Below are positions 1 through 12,258 of a DNA stretch of 64,000 nucleotides, in pieces. The translations under genes were made by a program, and so were the position numbers. Within the stretch, counting starts at the first letter, position 1. The number at the start of each line of letters is the position of its first letter. Where the stretch lies: NCBI GenBank assembly GCA_021234155.1, contig JAJEKV010000143.1:60001-124000 (forward strand). Direction: 5' to 3'. Under the pieces are notes generated by a model. That model did not search any database. It was given only the letters and a program-made list of their open reading frames with translations, and was not told the origin of the DNA. The stretch is from Isoetes taiwanensis. Taxonomy: Eukaryota; Streptophyta; Lycopodiopsida; Isoetales; Isoetaceae.

Positions 1-1237
1 ATGTCATGCACCGCTGCTTGGCACGAAACCGCACAAAGTGGCATATGTAAGCATTTTTAATGCATGTGCTAATACAAAAAGTCTAGGGTTAGGCAAACAC
101 CGCACTCTCAACTTCAAAATTTTGAATTGCAACCTGATATCTTTGTGAGTACTTTGCACTTATTGACATGTATACCAAATGTGGTAGCACTAAAGATGCT
201 TGTGAAGTGTTCAAAGAAGATGTGCATGCGTGACATAGTCACTTGGAATTCTGCTATTTCAGCCTATGCTTTGTATGGAAATATTGCTGACATCTTTAGT
301 TTATTTGGTCAAATGCAAGATGATGGTTTAAGACCGGATGGAGTAACTTATACTAGCGCTTTGAGTGCATGTGCGGTGCATGCGCACTAGGGTACATTCA
401 TGCGCACCTCATTAAGGGTCAACTGAAATTAGATACCACCATTAGCAACATCATTATAGGCATGTATTATAAGTGTGGAGCAATGCGGTATGCCAGTTTA
501 GAGTTTGATAAGATTCATGTGCGAAGTATAGTCTCATGGGCTACAATCATTCAGGATATGCGGGCATGGTGATGGTGGTGAAGCCCTCAAGCTTTTGAGC
601 AAATGCAGGATGATGGCTTCCAGCCAGGATAAGTATACATATGTAGGTGTCTTGAATGTGTCTTTGGTTCAGGATCTCTAGAATTGGGTAGGCATATTCA
701 CACACACCTATTACATGCTAAAGTTGAGCTAGATATTTTTGTCTGAAATGCACTCATTGACATGTATGCTAAATCTTGGGGGCATTGAAGAAGCCCATCA
801 AGTATTCAGTGGGATGCCTTCGCACAAGATATAGTATCATGGACTTACGTTATAGCGGGATATGCACAACATGGAGATGCTAATCAAGCCCTTTTGCTTT
901 TTAAGGAAATGGAAATTCATGGTGTCAAGCCGGACAACATAGCATTTCTTCCCCTACTTCGTCGCGTGCTACATGGGACTTGTTGATTTAGGGCGTAAAC
1001 ACTTTGATTCCATGAGCTGCATTCATGGTATCCAACCATCAAAAGAGCACTACGCCTTGTATGATAGACCTTCTTGGTCGTCGTATGCGTTGCACGAGGC
1101 AAAAAGAATTCCTTTATGCAATGCCTTTCAAGCCCGATACAATAGTTTGGATGGCCTTTCTTGGTGCTTGTAAAATCCATGGGAATGTGGAGCTGGCCGA
1201 GAGTCTTTGTAGAAGTAATTCTGAAATTGGGGCATAG
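1..1237 (+). pseudogene. Decayed PLS-class PPR gene
   Basis: PPR proteins bind organellar RNA for editing, splicing or stability. Motifs are spread over several frames: 'DIVTWNSAISAYALYG' and 'LRPDGVTYTSALSACA' near 235-375, then 'IVSWATII' near 525, 'HIHTHLLHAKVELDIFV' near 695-745, 'DIVSWTYVIAGYAQHG' near 825-875, and 'MPFKPDTIVWMAFLGAC' near 1120-1175, the last resembling the start of an E motif. At least four frameshifts or stops break it (near 370-390, 570, 745 and 960). The 5' end lies outside or at the window edge, so full length is unknown. Family assignment is clear; function is lost or the gene is a relic. Confidence 0.8.
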
Positions 1238-3774
1238 GAAAGATTTCTCTATATTTCCTAATGCATTTGATGAGACGATAAGGGAAAATATATTGGATAG
1301 GGTCGGGCCTTCTACTTTGAATTGTTGATCTGATGGGAATTTAACATGCATACATTCATCTCAATTGGACTATAATGTCATCCGAATAGGGTTGAGTTGG
1401 CTCTAAACGCACTTGCTTGATATCTGACATTCGATGGTACATTTGTTTTGTAGGTTGCAAGTCGTGGCGGATCATGTCCTATTTTAAGTTCTTGCCAATT
1501 CTGTTCATTGTGGTTGGCATGTGCTTGGCAAGTTTTAGGGCACATCTTGATTCTTTACGCATCCGGATGTGAAACTTGAGCGTACATGGAACGTCATACA
1601 TATCATCAAGAAACTTAAGAAACCTTTGAGATCCAAATTAGGGAGAAAAGCAAGGTCTTGCATCATATCTTTTCTCGAGAAGTATGGCCATGTAAATAGT
1701 ATTAACCAAAGAGTAAGGGTCATCCCAAAAAGTATATATTATGTTTTCTAGGCTTAATCCAATTTGGATTTGCTTAGGGTTCACTAAAAGCCTACCAGCC
1801 AATCTAGGCGGTCTAGCAAGTGTATATTGCTTATTTTTATCTTTATCCAATTTGGATTTGCTAACACGTTGGCACTATTTATCAGAATATTAAGGAAGAG
1901 GTCTTTCTTTTACAATGGCATATCCTTTATATCTGAATGCACAATTTTGCAATATGAGAAGTGAAAACATTTTGCTGCCACGACGAATGAGTAGACGAAC
2001 GAGTAGACGCAAGTGAATGGGAGCATTGATCTGTGCAAGCTTGAGCTAATGCTGCTTTTCGAGGCATGTGCCAAAGCTCGAAAACTGGTTGATAACTGGT
2101 GCCCATGGTGAGCCTAGGATCCCATGCAGGAATGATTTAAAGAACATCACATTTTTCATGGTGTGTGGCCATTTAATGGTATTTTGCTCAGGTTGAAAGA
2201 TTTTGGAGATTGTGGTAAGAACAAATCAATTTGGTATCTATCTATCTAAATGCTCTACTACTAAGACATGCCCTCATTCTGGTAGAGATGCAGGTAGGAT
2301 GGCGCTTGGGGATGTCTCTGGTTGTAAGTTTTAACATACACACTTATTGTAGTCAAGTACCATGTGCTCTCTCACTGTTCTAGAAGGTTCTTTTATAGTG
2401 CAATTCAATTGCAATCCAAATGTTGGATACGAATTATCCTGCAGTGTTTTAGGTTAAATGAAGCATAGGTCTGCTGGCACGGCAAAGTCTTTTTTTAGAG
2501 TTCTAAAGCTTACTAGCTAGAGTTGTAAAACTCAAATGGGATAGCAGAAAAGGTGAAAAAGCTTTTCACTTGACCAAGCTTGGATTGCCTCTAAAACTTC
2601 ATAGAGCTAGCAAACAAGAGAGTGCCAAGAATGATATGTCTACTCCCCAACCATGCGTCTTTATATAGAGCGAGCAACATAAGTGAACCATCATGGTGAT
2701 CTTTGTATTAAAGAGAGAGAAAATGTTGTAAAAAGAGCTGTTAGAAAGCCAGGGTCTAGAATGAACAAGAACTAAACTAACAAGATGAATTTGCCGCAAG
2801 GGGTTGCTCGAATGAAAAACAACTTACTCATGGCAGAAGTAGAAGCAATAATATTGTTAAAGGATTCCTAGCAAGCATTCAAGCTCAGTGGTTTGGGACC
2901 TCTAGATCATTTAAGATGATCAATCTGTGCAAGGAAGTTGCAAAATAATGCAAAGAACTAAGTTTCAAAGTATTTTCCCAAAAATTGAGAAAAGGTAGTC
3001 TCATCAAAACTTATGAAAACTTATGCATGCCAGGCACAAGCAATCTTGAATTTGATGTCATTTTAATTCAAACAGGTTCTATAATATGCAAAGAACCTAT
3101 GACCAAAAGTCCACTTCCAAAAAATATGCAAAACTCCCTCAAATTTGAGATCTCGATCAAGTTAAAAATGGGCAATAGCCCCGCAGAATCTACAAACTTT
3201 TGTAGATCAAGCAAATGCAATCTTTTTTCAATGCTGACATGTGGAGTAGTCTTCTACACACTTGCAGGTCTTGTTCAATAAAATATTCAATACGACTTAG
3301 AAATCGACTATTTGGCTGATAGACTATGACTTTGCAACAACGATCTAGAACTTGATGTATTATGTTTTTTTTAAGATACTTTCTCAAGGTTTTTTTCATG
3401 AATGACTTGTTTACCCTATGCTTTACACGTGCAAATACCGTTTATGTCTTGAGAAGAAAATAGTTGCGATATCCCATAGGTGGAAAGTGAAAAAAAGAGG
3501 CCTAAGGTATAAGAACAAGAAAATAATAAGTGCTTGCATGGGCCTCCACGTGGTGGTCGTCGTTGCCATCCCACATGCTCGAGGTACATGCGGCTTTGTT
3601 TTTGCCGGGGTGGTGCTAGGTGGAAAAAAAGTTTAGGTAGAGTTAGAATAGATGGGCTAGTTTTATTAAAAAAGGAAAGAAAAAGAAAGAAAAATTGCAA
3701 GCATCCTAAAAATTTACGAGGTTTGCTCTGGCCTTTGGAAAAGAAAAATTAGAAAATATGGTTTCTTTTTCTTC
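1238..3774. other. No recognised gene
   Basis: AT-rich spacer with only short open frames. An 18-bp phrase, atccaatttggatttgct, occurs twice about 90 bp apart (near 1757 and 1846). I see no protein family, RNA gene or element terminus. Confidence 0.5.
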
Positions 3775-3966
3775 TTCTTTTTGGGTTGCCCCTAGGGGGC
3801 AAACCCTCGTTTATGTGGGTTTGTGGGTATATCCAGGTATATGCCGGCATATGCCTAGAATATGCTGGTGACTGCTCCAAACTGGCTGCTGCCTGTAAAC
3901 TCTCGGTCATCCAGCCCCATTCCTTTGAAGGCGTGGCTATGGCGCAGCTCGACCCGCTCAAGTTAG
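3775..3966 (+). repeat. Repeat C, copy 1
   Basis: Begins ctttttgggttgcccc and runs through gtttatgtgggtttgtggg to cagctcgacccgctcaagtt. It matches 6160-6333 closely in direct orientation, apart from a 10-bp and a few-bp indel. It lies immediately upstream of a PPR pseudogene while the other copy lies downstream, so the pair brackets about 2.2 kb. Confidence 0.85.
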
Positions 3967-3993
3967 AAGCATAGAAGAATCACAGCGAACTAT

Positions 3994-5645
3994 GTGCAGG
4001 AGTCGACTCGCAGGAGATCAAGTTTTGGTGGTTTTTGGCAGGAACCTATTCCCCAGATTCCTCAACGGGATTCAGATGAGTACATTTACTTTCTTCGCCA
4101 GGGTAACTGGAAAAAAACTTTATCAGATGGGAAGTTTATTCATGCCCAACTTATTCTTTCTGGCATGCATAGAGATAAATTCCTCGGTAATCTTCTCCTG
4201 GATATATATGGAAAACATGATGTTCTATATGCTGCTCACTTAGTCTTTCTGGCCATTCTTCATCCCAATGTAGTCTCATGGAATATCATACTTGGAGCTT
4301 ATGCCCATTGTTGCAGGTTAAATGAAGCTCATTACTTGTTTGATATAATGCCTATCAAGAATGTCATCTCATCTCATGGACTACCATGATTGCAGCATAT
4401 GCCCAACAGGATTCCTTGAAAGTTATCCAGTTGTTTCAACAGATGCAGCAGGAAGAGATTTCGCCAAACAATGTTACTTTTGTTAACATTCTCAATGCAT
4501 GTGCCAATGCATCAGCGTTTCCTGAAGGTAAGCGTATTCACACTTGGACTGTAGATGCCGGATTACATCCTGATGTAGTTATCAGTACCGCCCTTGCAAA
4601 TATGTATGGGAAGTGTGGAAGCTTGGGAGATGCGCATAAAATTGTTCGTAGCTTTCATAAGAAAGATGTTGTCTTGTGGACTACCTTAATTGCAGCATAT
4701 GCAAAGGATGAGGCTCTTCATCTATTCAGACAAATGCAGGTGACATGGTTACAGCCAGATAGAGTCACATGGTTTTGTATAGTGGATGCATGTTCCAATG
4801 ATCAGGCATTTTTTGCTGAAGGAAAGCATATTCATTCCCAAATTTTACATGATGGCTATGGTACAGAACTTGTTATAGGAAATGCACTTTTGACTATGTA
4901 TGGAAAGTGTAACAGCCTCAGACATGCAGATGCCCGTCTTTGAAAGAATGCCTAAACATGATGTAATTTTGTTGTCTTCTTTGATTGCAGCATATGCTGA
5001 GCATGGTCGAGCTAAGAAATCCATTTCATTATTTCAACATATGCTAGAGGAGAACATTCTGCCAAATAATATAACATTTGCAGGTGTCCTTGATGCATGT
5101 GCCAACCAAGCAATTCTATGCGAAGGCAAGCGCATTCATGCCATGTAATACACAACGATCTGGCATGCAATGTTGTTATTGAAGCTGGCGTTATCAACAT
5201 GTATGGTAGGTGTGGAAGGTTGGATGATGTACATTACGCTTTTGATCAAATAAGGGAGCAAGATGTGGTGCTCTGGAATGCCATGATTGCAGCATATGCA
5301 CAATATGGTTATGGTGATGATGTACTGGGTCATTTTTCCAAGATGAAACTGCATGCCATGCGCCCAGATTATATCACATTCATCAGCATTCTTTCAGGGT
5401 GTGGTCATACTGCATTAATGGATGAGGCCTTTGAAAATTTTCTTTCTATGATTGGAGATTACCACATTACACCTTTAGTGGAGCACTGGAACTGCATGGT
5501 TGATCTTCTTGCTCGTGCCCAATGGTTAGATGAAGCTGAAGATCTTACCAATAGCATGCCCTTTCATGGAACTTCAAAATCATGGATGATCTTGGTTCTT
5601 TCTAATAGGAAATATACTGGATACTGCTTGGAAGCAAGGCCCTAA
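3994..5645 (+). pseudogene. PLS-class PPR gene with frameshifts
   Basis: Tandem PPR motifs are well preserved: 'NVVSWNIILGAYAHC', 'LANMYGKCGSLGDAHKI', 'DVVLWTTLIAAYAK', 'LTMYGKCNSLRHA', 'DVVLWNAMIAAYAQYG', 'MRPDYITFISILSGCGH' and the E-like 'PLVEHWNCMVDLLARA'. The order (L, S, P types, 'EGKRIH' between motifs) fits plant PLS-class organellar RNA-binding proteins. The reading frame changes near 4385, near 4930 and near 5140, each a simple 1-2 base slip, and the E region stops early at 5645 with no E+ or DYW domain. Motif conservation suggests recent inactivation, or sequencing error at three sites. No presequence can be judged. Confidence 0.85.
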
Positions 5646-6007
5646 AAATTAGAGCTGAAAAACATACTTTCCCAAATCTAAAGCTAGTTGGGCATAGACA
5701 TTTCTTCAGGACAAAAGGGGGCTGCTGAGAGCAGTCAAATCATTGAAACTCTGTTAAATAGTGATTGTAATTGATCTTCGGTTCCAACTTGAAGCCACAA
5801 TGACTTCAATCCATTTATACAAGTCACGGGAAAAAGACATCATACTACAGGAATGTAAAATAACTGCATCCTTGAAGCCACAACCATTAGTGGCTTCAAT
5901 CCGTTCATATGAGTCATGGGATCTTGCAATAAGAAAAGAATATACACATTTATTCTAAAGTTTTAAGCCCTCCAACACCATGCAGATGCTTAGCAGCCCT
6001 TAAAAGG
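5646..6007. repeat. Spacer with small hairpin, partly duplicated
   Basis: 5872-5899 is a perfect 10-bp stem, TTGAAGCCAC / GTGGCTTCAA, with an 8-nt loop. A related phrase stands at 5789-5809 (ttgaagccac followed by aatgacttcaa), and both are followed by similar text (aatccat/gtt..ata..agtca.ggga), so the segment looks like an old ~83-bp tandem duplication. No gene seen. Confidence 0.5.
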
Positions 6008-6176
6008 ATCATCTAATCCCTAATTAGACTTCCCAATTCCTTTGTTTATATGAAAATTTTAAATTGGAAAAGAATCAATTTTTTTTATTGCCTTTACATG
6101 ATCATCTAAGCCCTAATTAGGCTTCTCAATTCGTTTGTTTCTATAGTTGGAAAAGGCTCAATTTTTTGGGTTGCCA
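6008..6176 (+). repeat. ~93-bp tandem duplication
   Basis: Two units beginning gatcatctaa (6008 and about 6101) share ccctaattag, cttcycaattcstttgttt and ttggaaaag..tcaatttttt. The second runs directly into repeat C copy 2. Confidence 0.7.
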
Positions 6177-6333
6177 ACCCTCGTTTATGTGGGTTTGTGG
6201 GCATATCCAGGTATATGCTGGCATATGCCTAGAATATGCTGGTGACTGCTCCAAACTGGCTGCTGCCTGTAAACTCTCGGTCATCCAGCCCCATTCCTTC
6301 GTGGCTATGGCGCAGCTCGACCCGCTCAAGTTA
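6160..6333 (+). repeat. Repeat C, copy 2
   Basis: Direct copy of 3775-3966, lacking the extra ctagggggca after ttgggttgcc and a short indel near the end. Both copies finish at cagctcgacccgctcaagtta and diverge after it, which marks a real boundary. Confidence 0.85.
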
Positions 6334-7409
6334 TCAGTCGGCTCTTTCCATTTGGAAGGGGTTTATGCCATGCACATGCAAAGCAGTTCTTTCTTCCTGC
6401 TAGATATTTCAATCATTTATAGAATGACAACCTGCAAGAGTAGCTAACTTTCATCGTTTTGTGCAGTTTCATATTATTCACTTTTTCCTCTGCTATACAA
6501 TGCACAAGAATATCCTATCAAGGTACTCTTAGTAATCCTCCATTTTGCCTTGTTACGCATTTGTTTTGTGAATCACTTCGAGTCCAAGTTCTTAGATGCA
6601 GCCCAGAAAAGGGAGACTCAGGTAGAAATATCTACAAATGTCAAAAAAGAAACACCAAGGTTTTTTGGAAGATGCGCAGATGCGTATATGATCTCCCTGA
6701 TTATAATTGAAATTTATGGACAGTTTTTGCACCCACTAATATTTAAACAGAGGTTATCATTTGTGCCACTGATGCTAACATCAGTGTTTTGTAGTTTGGG
6801 CATTTTTTAAGTGTTCTTGGTACAACCTTGGTAAACATACCAACTAATGGCAAACAGGTTAACTATCAACAGAGAAAATTATTTAAGCATGCGTTCAAGG
6901 CATACTTTTTCTACTAGATGTATGTCTTAATTGTCTTGCATCTTCCTTGTTTTTACTGGCTTAATCATGTACGAGAAAAGGAAAGTAGCATCTTTAGTTG
7001 GTTACCTGTGTGCTTTCTCTTCAGCTAGTGCTCGTGCGATTAGAATACCTTTTGGAGCTCCTTATATGTGCTTGCTACTTATCCTGAAACCTTACACGAG
7101 CTTAAAGTGTTGTAACCTTTTTGAGTCGTTCCACTCTTATGTAATTTATTTAGGAAAGATTCTGTTTTTTAATGCTTTATCTAAATACCTAAAACGTCAT
7201 TGCATGGTGTGCGGTATTCTTTTATGGAATGTTTTTTGACGTCGCAAAAACTTAGTTTCGAAGCAAAGTCTTTGTGGCAAATAGGTTATTTGCTGTGTAT
7301 CCGATGCTCAGGTCTCGAAGATTTTTAGGCAGCATCATCATAGTGTTATGCACCAATTGTTTCATGCCAGATTTATGAAACCTTAAATATAGTCTTCCGA
7401 GGATGGTAA
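6334..7409. other. No recognised gene
   Basis: AT-rich sequence. Short frames around 6460-7240 show no family motif. The last 100 bp could be 5' flank of the RPA14 copy that starts at 7410. Confidence 0.4.
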
Positions 7410-7790
7410 ATGGATACATTAAATCCCTCACCGATGGTAAATGATGAGCTCCTATGGAACTATATGGGACGCAGAGTTCGTTGTGAGCTTAAGGTAATTC
7501 AGGCAGATGGCCATGGTGCTAAGTTTCTAGGCCAGATATCCGACAACCAATAGGCAATGTTAAGCAGGTTCAAGGACGATTCACACAATATGTGGAAGTC
7601 ACAGGAGTTGTAGATGGCGACCATACTATGAAAGCAGATCATTGTACCAATTTTGGAGACAACTTGGTGAGTATGCATTGTTTCAGATTTTTATTTTCTT
7701 TTCCTGCTTCAAATGCAGGATTTATGCTTAATGCAGACCAATCAGCTTTGTCAAATGGATAATGGAGAACACCAAGATATATTTGTGTAA
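7410..7790 (+). pseudogene. RPA3: Replication protein A 14 kDa subunit (RPA3), one frameshift
   Basis: RPA14 is the smallest subunit of the single-strand DNA-binding heterotrimer RPA in the nucleus. The start 'MDTLNPSPMVNDELLWNYMG' matches the plant form, followed by 'RRVRCELKVIQADGHGAKFL'. A stop (TAG 7551-7553) and one-base slip follow; the next frame gives 'KQVQGRFTQYVEVTGVVDGD' and 'KADHCTNFGDNL', the OB-fold end. A GT-AG intron of 52 bp (7667-7718) or slightly longer joins the last exon, 'NQLCQMDNGEHQDIFV' and TAA at 7788-7790, equal to the family ending LCKLANG..DLFL. Length (~115 aa) fits. Only one lesion and an intact splice make either a young pseudogene or a sequencing error possible; the intron argues against a retrocopy. 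Confidence 0.8.
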
Positions 7791-8866
7791 GAATCTGCCC
7801 TCAATGTTTTGTAGCAGAATGAGATGTTTTGTGCATGCTCTCATGACCAAAATGTATGGGCTACTTTGTGGAATGCATAGATCAATGCTCTCATGGTTTT
7901 CTCTGCCCCAAAGGCCTCTCATTCACGATTCGTAAGTTGCTTCATGATAGCCTGCTTAAACTGCAATTCCATTATATTTTATAACAAAGGGTTCCACTAT
8001 CCAACTCTTTTCACAGCTACCATATGTGACTTTTAAACTTTTATGCAAAGATATAGATCCAGGTTAATTTCATTGTCATGTGCTTATTCAGCTAATTTCA
8101 TTGTCATGTGCTTATTCAGCCATTACTGCCCTGAATGCTCTATGGTTGAATCAAGTATGTTTTTGCATGCTACTTCTCTTCCTTTTAATGTCGGATGGCT
8201 TCTAACGTAATGGCTAATTTTGGAACAACAGAATGCAGGGACGTTACCTCAAGTCCATCACAGGCAGAAAGACAGGACTCTATGGCATTTTGCTTATTAT
8301 ATGCATGCACACAAATTCTTTTTCTGGTACCGTGAGCATATTTGTTTCTAAGACTTGTGTGTCTGGCATTATTTACAGCTATGTTTCTCATGTATGTGTT
8401 CTCTGGTATTGTCTGAAATATTCGAGAAAGGCACATGTTCAGCCAGATTGCCAGCCTCATTAAGTTGAACTATAAAATATTGTTCACTCCTTTTTCCTTG
8501 GTTGGTTGTCATAGGATATGCCCATCTTGGCATGTGCAAGCTTTCTTCCGATCACCGACTACTGCATCTTATATTATAATGTTATTGTGTAAGTGTTGGA
8601 CCCAGCCCTAATTTTAACGGCCCAGATTCGACCAAACCAATGGCGATGATGATGCCACGTTTGTTGAATTTTTTCTCTGATCCGGTTCATATTTGCATAT
8701 TTTTCCTGCATCCGCTCTGCCGTCTTCTTCGCAGCTAGAGATCTACCGGACTTCTTTTCGCATTACTCCAACCTTTCTAATAGTTTCTATTCATACTTTT
8801 TTCTGACAATCTTGCTTACAACCACCTTGATCTATAGCTCAATCTTTAAGCCGGATTTATCGATCC
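7791..8866. other. Spacer with 28-bp tandem repeat
   Basis: 8065-8092 and 8093-8120 are identical 28-bp units (taatttcattgtcatgtgct...attcagc). Nothing else recognised; the final ~250 bp is pyrimidine-rich and could be 5' flank of the next gene. Confidence 0.5.
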
Positions 8867-9734
8867 ATGAAATCCATTAGTCTGGCCTTTTCTGCTTCCA
8901 TTGATCTTTTCTGCTTCCACTGCCCGTTGGTTTCTCTGTTTCGAACTGTGGATCACTGTTCGTACCTTCCCGCCAGCAAGTCCTATGCCCATGTCAAAGG
9001 ACTAAACAATGGAGATGAGAGGGATCCTTCAGGATTGTACCTGGCATGCAAGTTTTCAGAATGCCCATGCTCAAAAAGGTAATCCTAGAATACCTCAGAT
9101 TACATCTACGTAATTTATGTTATGTCTGTTCTAGCATATTGTGACATTAACTGAGAGACTGACCATCCCAAGCTCTGAAGGTAATGAAAGAAAGATGTAA
9201 ACATGACGAAATTTATAGCCAATATGATCAGATTTTATGCAAGCATGCATGTCGCACCTTTTCTTTAAGGCATCCCATGTGATTGTTTATTTGAAAGCGG
9301 AATGTATGTTACGAGGATACTGCCTATTTTTTGGAGATATGTTGTCTAATCATCCTTTCTTCCTTTGCCAGGGATGAAGCTACAACTCCTGTATACGTCT
9401 TTCCAGAGAGCTCCTCTATTATGCCGGTTATGGCGATGCGTATGAACTGGCTTTTCAGACGAATGCTTTGTAGCAAAATTGGAGTTTTTGCAAATATCCT
9501 AGCATGCAAAGGGCTTGAAAAGGTTTAACGGGCAATTATATTTAGGTATTTCGAATGTATTTCCTTGGAGCAGTCTTCATTTGTGCTTCATGCTTACTGA
9601 GCCAGGGTTTTGTATTTTCCATTCCTGGTTTAACCTATGTGCTGGTGGTTATAGATATGCAGTCAAGCCAAAAATCATTGGCAGTGAATGGAGCAGCTGA
9701 TGAGGCTGCACAGATGGTTCCCTTTTTCAGTTAA
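8867..9734 (+). CDS. Unrecognised three-exon protein (~146 aa)
   Basis: Exon 1 (8867-9078) contains 'SKSYAHVKGLNNGDERDPSG' and 'LYLACKFSECPCSK' and ends at a GT. Exon 2 (9372-9522) follows a pyrimidine-rich AG and reads 'DEATTPVYVFPESSSIMPVM' then 'LFRRMLCSKIGVFANIL'. Exon 3 (9663-9734) reads 'SSQKSLAVNGAADEAAQM' and ends at TAA. The phases agree at both joins (2 then 0) and no stop arises, which random sequence would rarely give. The ATG at 8867 is simply the first in frame; an acceptor just before 8981 is an alternative. Exon 1 has a Cys-rich stretch (C..CPC). I do not recognise the family; it may itself be a captured gene fragment. Confidence 0.45.
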
Positions 9735-11496
9735 TATTGCAGAGTAAAGAGCAACATGTTGATGCATTCTGGCATTGAAAGGTGTAAACTTCATCAGGTA
9801 TCATCACGGCCCTTATCTCTTAGTTTTGGTGCCTTTTTTTTTGTTCTGTCATCGGCATGCCATTAATCCATTAATGGCAAAATGATTGATGGACAGTCTT
9901 TGCCTGTTTTTGAAGATATTAGTAAGAGGTAATCCGAGGAAGCTCCAAATTTACAGGTGTTAAGTTATTCTCTGCACAGACTAGAATGGTGGATTTATTC
10001 CCCGCGTACCATCCAGTTTTCGTGTGCTTCCTTACCTTGTGATTTCGAATGTCTGCTAGCAGTGCAATCATGCAGAACAATGCTAAAATCTTGGATTAAG
10101 TTCGCTGTCAGAACTCCGAGCATTGGTTCAGATAGATCAAATTAGAGCTACGCTTAGATTTTTTGTGTTTATGGATTCATCTTCAAGAATCTAAACTTCT
10201 GTCTTTGTGGCTGCAGAATTGAAGTTGAAGTAATTGCCGAGGTTCATTTCATGTTGCTTGGCAAGTTCTCTAAAGGTAGTAGTCTGCAAGTTGCTTAGCT
10301 TTTTATCAGAGTAGAATTCCAACACTCTTTCTTACGAGTCTAGCATTTCCAATTGATTGTGTAGCACATGTTGTGATGGCCAAACAGCAGAAAACGGCTA
10401 TCCAGTTGTTATTTTCAAATTGTAAACTACCTCATGGTGTAGAATAAGTCTGGAATTAATTATGATCTTATAACCAACCTTACGTGTTGGTCATATAAGC
10501 AAGCTTTTGAAGCCTGAGTAAAAGAATAATTTATTTTGCGGAGCTAGCTGCAAGCCATACAAGAGGAAGTTGCTGCATTGCTTAGCATAATTTCATGTAG
10601 TTGCTAGCAAGCTTAGCAAAAGTTCATGGTCTGCTGCAAAAGTACTATATGCAGATACACATGCAGTGCAGTATATGCTCCTTTAGGCATTTGCAGCGTG
10701 CATTTACTATCAATCCACTGCAACTCAAGTGGTTTGTCTTATTTATGCAGATCAAATGGTGATGGTCCATGGCTTTTCAAATTTGGTCCCATTGCCTGGC
10801 GAAATCTTATCCAATGCTCGCAAGCCTTTCTAGCAATCTACAAGATTGCTTTAGCACATTAATATCTTGCAACTATAGATCTGCACCCAGAGCAAACTTT
10901 AGATTCAGTAAAAATTATCAAGTGAAACATGCAAATAATTCGTAGCCTTTTGTTTAGTTGATTGAATATACATGTATTGTGTATTGCCAATTTAGTGTAG
11001 AAAGAAACTGATCTATCTATATTTGCAAGATGTTGCCCGACAATGTCTACTAAATTTGTGTTAGATTTTCTTCATCAAGGACACATCAGTTTGTATTCGT
11101 TGCAATGAAGTGCAAGAAAGGACCTAAATTATTTGCAAGGTGTTATTGACAATAGGTAGTTTGATAAGAAAGTGATGGCCATTTAGACTTAGTTTTCTAT
11201 TTAGACTTGAATCACTTCAATAAATGCCATGTGGTGCATTGGTTTTCTATTGAGGCTTGAATTACTTTGAATTGCTTCAAATATCTAACTGTCAACATGG
11301 TAATTGGATGTACTCAAGTATACACAATGGATTCCACAACATAAAGACATTTAAAATTTGGATGTATTCAAGTATAGACAATGGATTTCACAACGTAAAG
11401 ACATTTAAAATTATCGATAGCCAAGAAGTCGATGGAACCAAATTCTACAGTACAACAATGACATAGCAATTCAAGTTCAATCCTATAAATGTTAAG
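9735..11496. other. No recognised gene
   Basis: AT-rich. A possible isolated exon 'IEVEVIAEVHFMLLGKFSKG' lies after ctgcag near 10217-10275 but has no partner. An imperfect ~70-bp direct duplication (ttggatgta..caagtata..caatgga..cacaac) lies at 11300-11410. Confidence 0.4.
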
Positions 11497-11506
11497 ACAC
11501 AACCAC

Positions 11507-11664
11507 CTTATAGCCCAGCAACGCTGGACATCTTTTCTATTATAGAAAATTTATGACACTGGAGTTTGAGCTGAACAGGTTTCTGTTCATATAGGTTCTC
11601 AACTTAGGTTTCTGTTCATATAGGTTCTCAACTTATGCCCAGCAACGCTGGGCACCGTTACTAG
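11507..11664 (+). mobile_element. Helitron-like 3' terminus
   Basis: 11637-11653 is a perfect stem, GCCCAGC-AAC-GCTGGGC, followed after 7 nt by CTAG (11661-11664) and T. A subterminal hairpin and a CTRR end before T are the hallmarks of Helitron 3' ends. Just upstream are two exact 29-bp units (11577-11605, 11606-11634) and a degraded second hairpin near 11512-11526 (GCCCAGCAACGCTGGAC). The 5' end (expected TC) was not located, so length is unknown. A sister terminus in opposite orientation stands at 35694-35722. Confidence 0.6.
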
Positions 11665-12150
11665 TATACTATTGATGTAACAGGTCATGAAGTGTTTACC
11701 TTTTTTGTGAAAGAACTGGAAACAGGTCGCATATTACTGGAGCACGTGTTAAAAGGCGTCGTAAGCATCGAATGGTTCAAGACAGGATATTCATTATTTT
11801 ATATTGCCTCTAATAGCTCAAGGAGGCCTTTCAGGGTTTAGAACAATGCTCTCATTAGTATGTTGTTCATTGAACTTATAACAGCCTGTTATTTCAGGCT
11901 TTTTTTTTAGAAACTTGAAATCTCAGGAAGGTGACATCCTCATTTTTGAGGAATTGAATCAGAAAAGATTTGTTGGTGTTACAAGAACAAAAGACTGGCA
12001 GTACATTGTGCTTAATGTGAACTCCTGACAAAACATGTATTTCCATTCTCTCCTCTATTACACTTGTCCTTATGCTTCTGCCATCCTTGTTCCATGCTAA
12101 ACAACAAATATCTCTATTGTTTTTAAATAAAAATTTTGATTGATTATAAA

Positions 12151-12215
12151 AACATGACTTCCAAGTATGATTTAAGCCACTTCAGCAACCCTCCGTGCGT
12201 AGCACCTTGTTATTA
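12151..12215 (+). repeat. Repeat G, copy 1 (damaged hairpin end)
   Basis: The phrase aagtatgatttaagccac, then ccctccgtgcg and agcaccttgttatt, recurs in reverse orientation at 53890-53969. There a perfect hairpin is kept; here its left arm is deleted. The layout (hairpin with 3-nt loop, then cacc) resembles the Helitron-like ends at 11637 and 35706. Confidence 0.65.
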
Positions 12216-12258
12216 ATGTTTACTTACAAAAGTTCTAACCATATCCTTTACTTTATAG

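Noticed and set aside
5872-5899. Hairpin considered as a transcription terminator
   Set aside because: Plant nuclear genes do not use intrinsic terminators; it is more simply part of a duplicated repeat.
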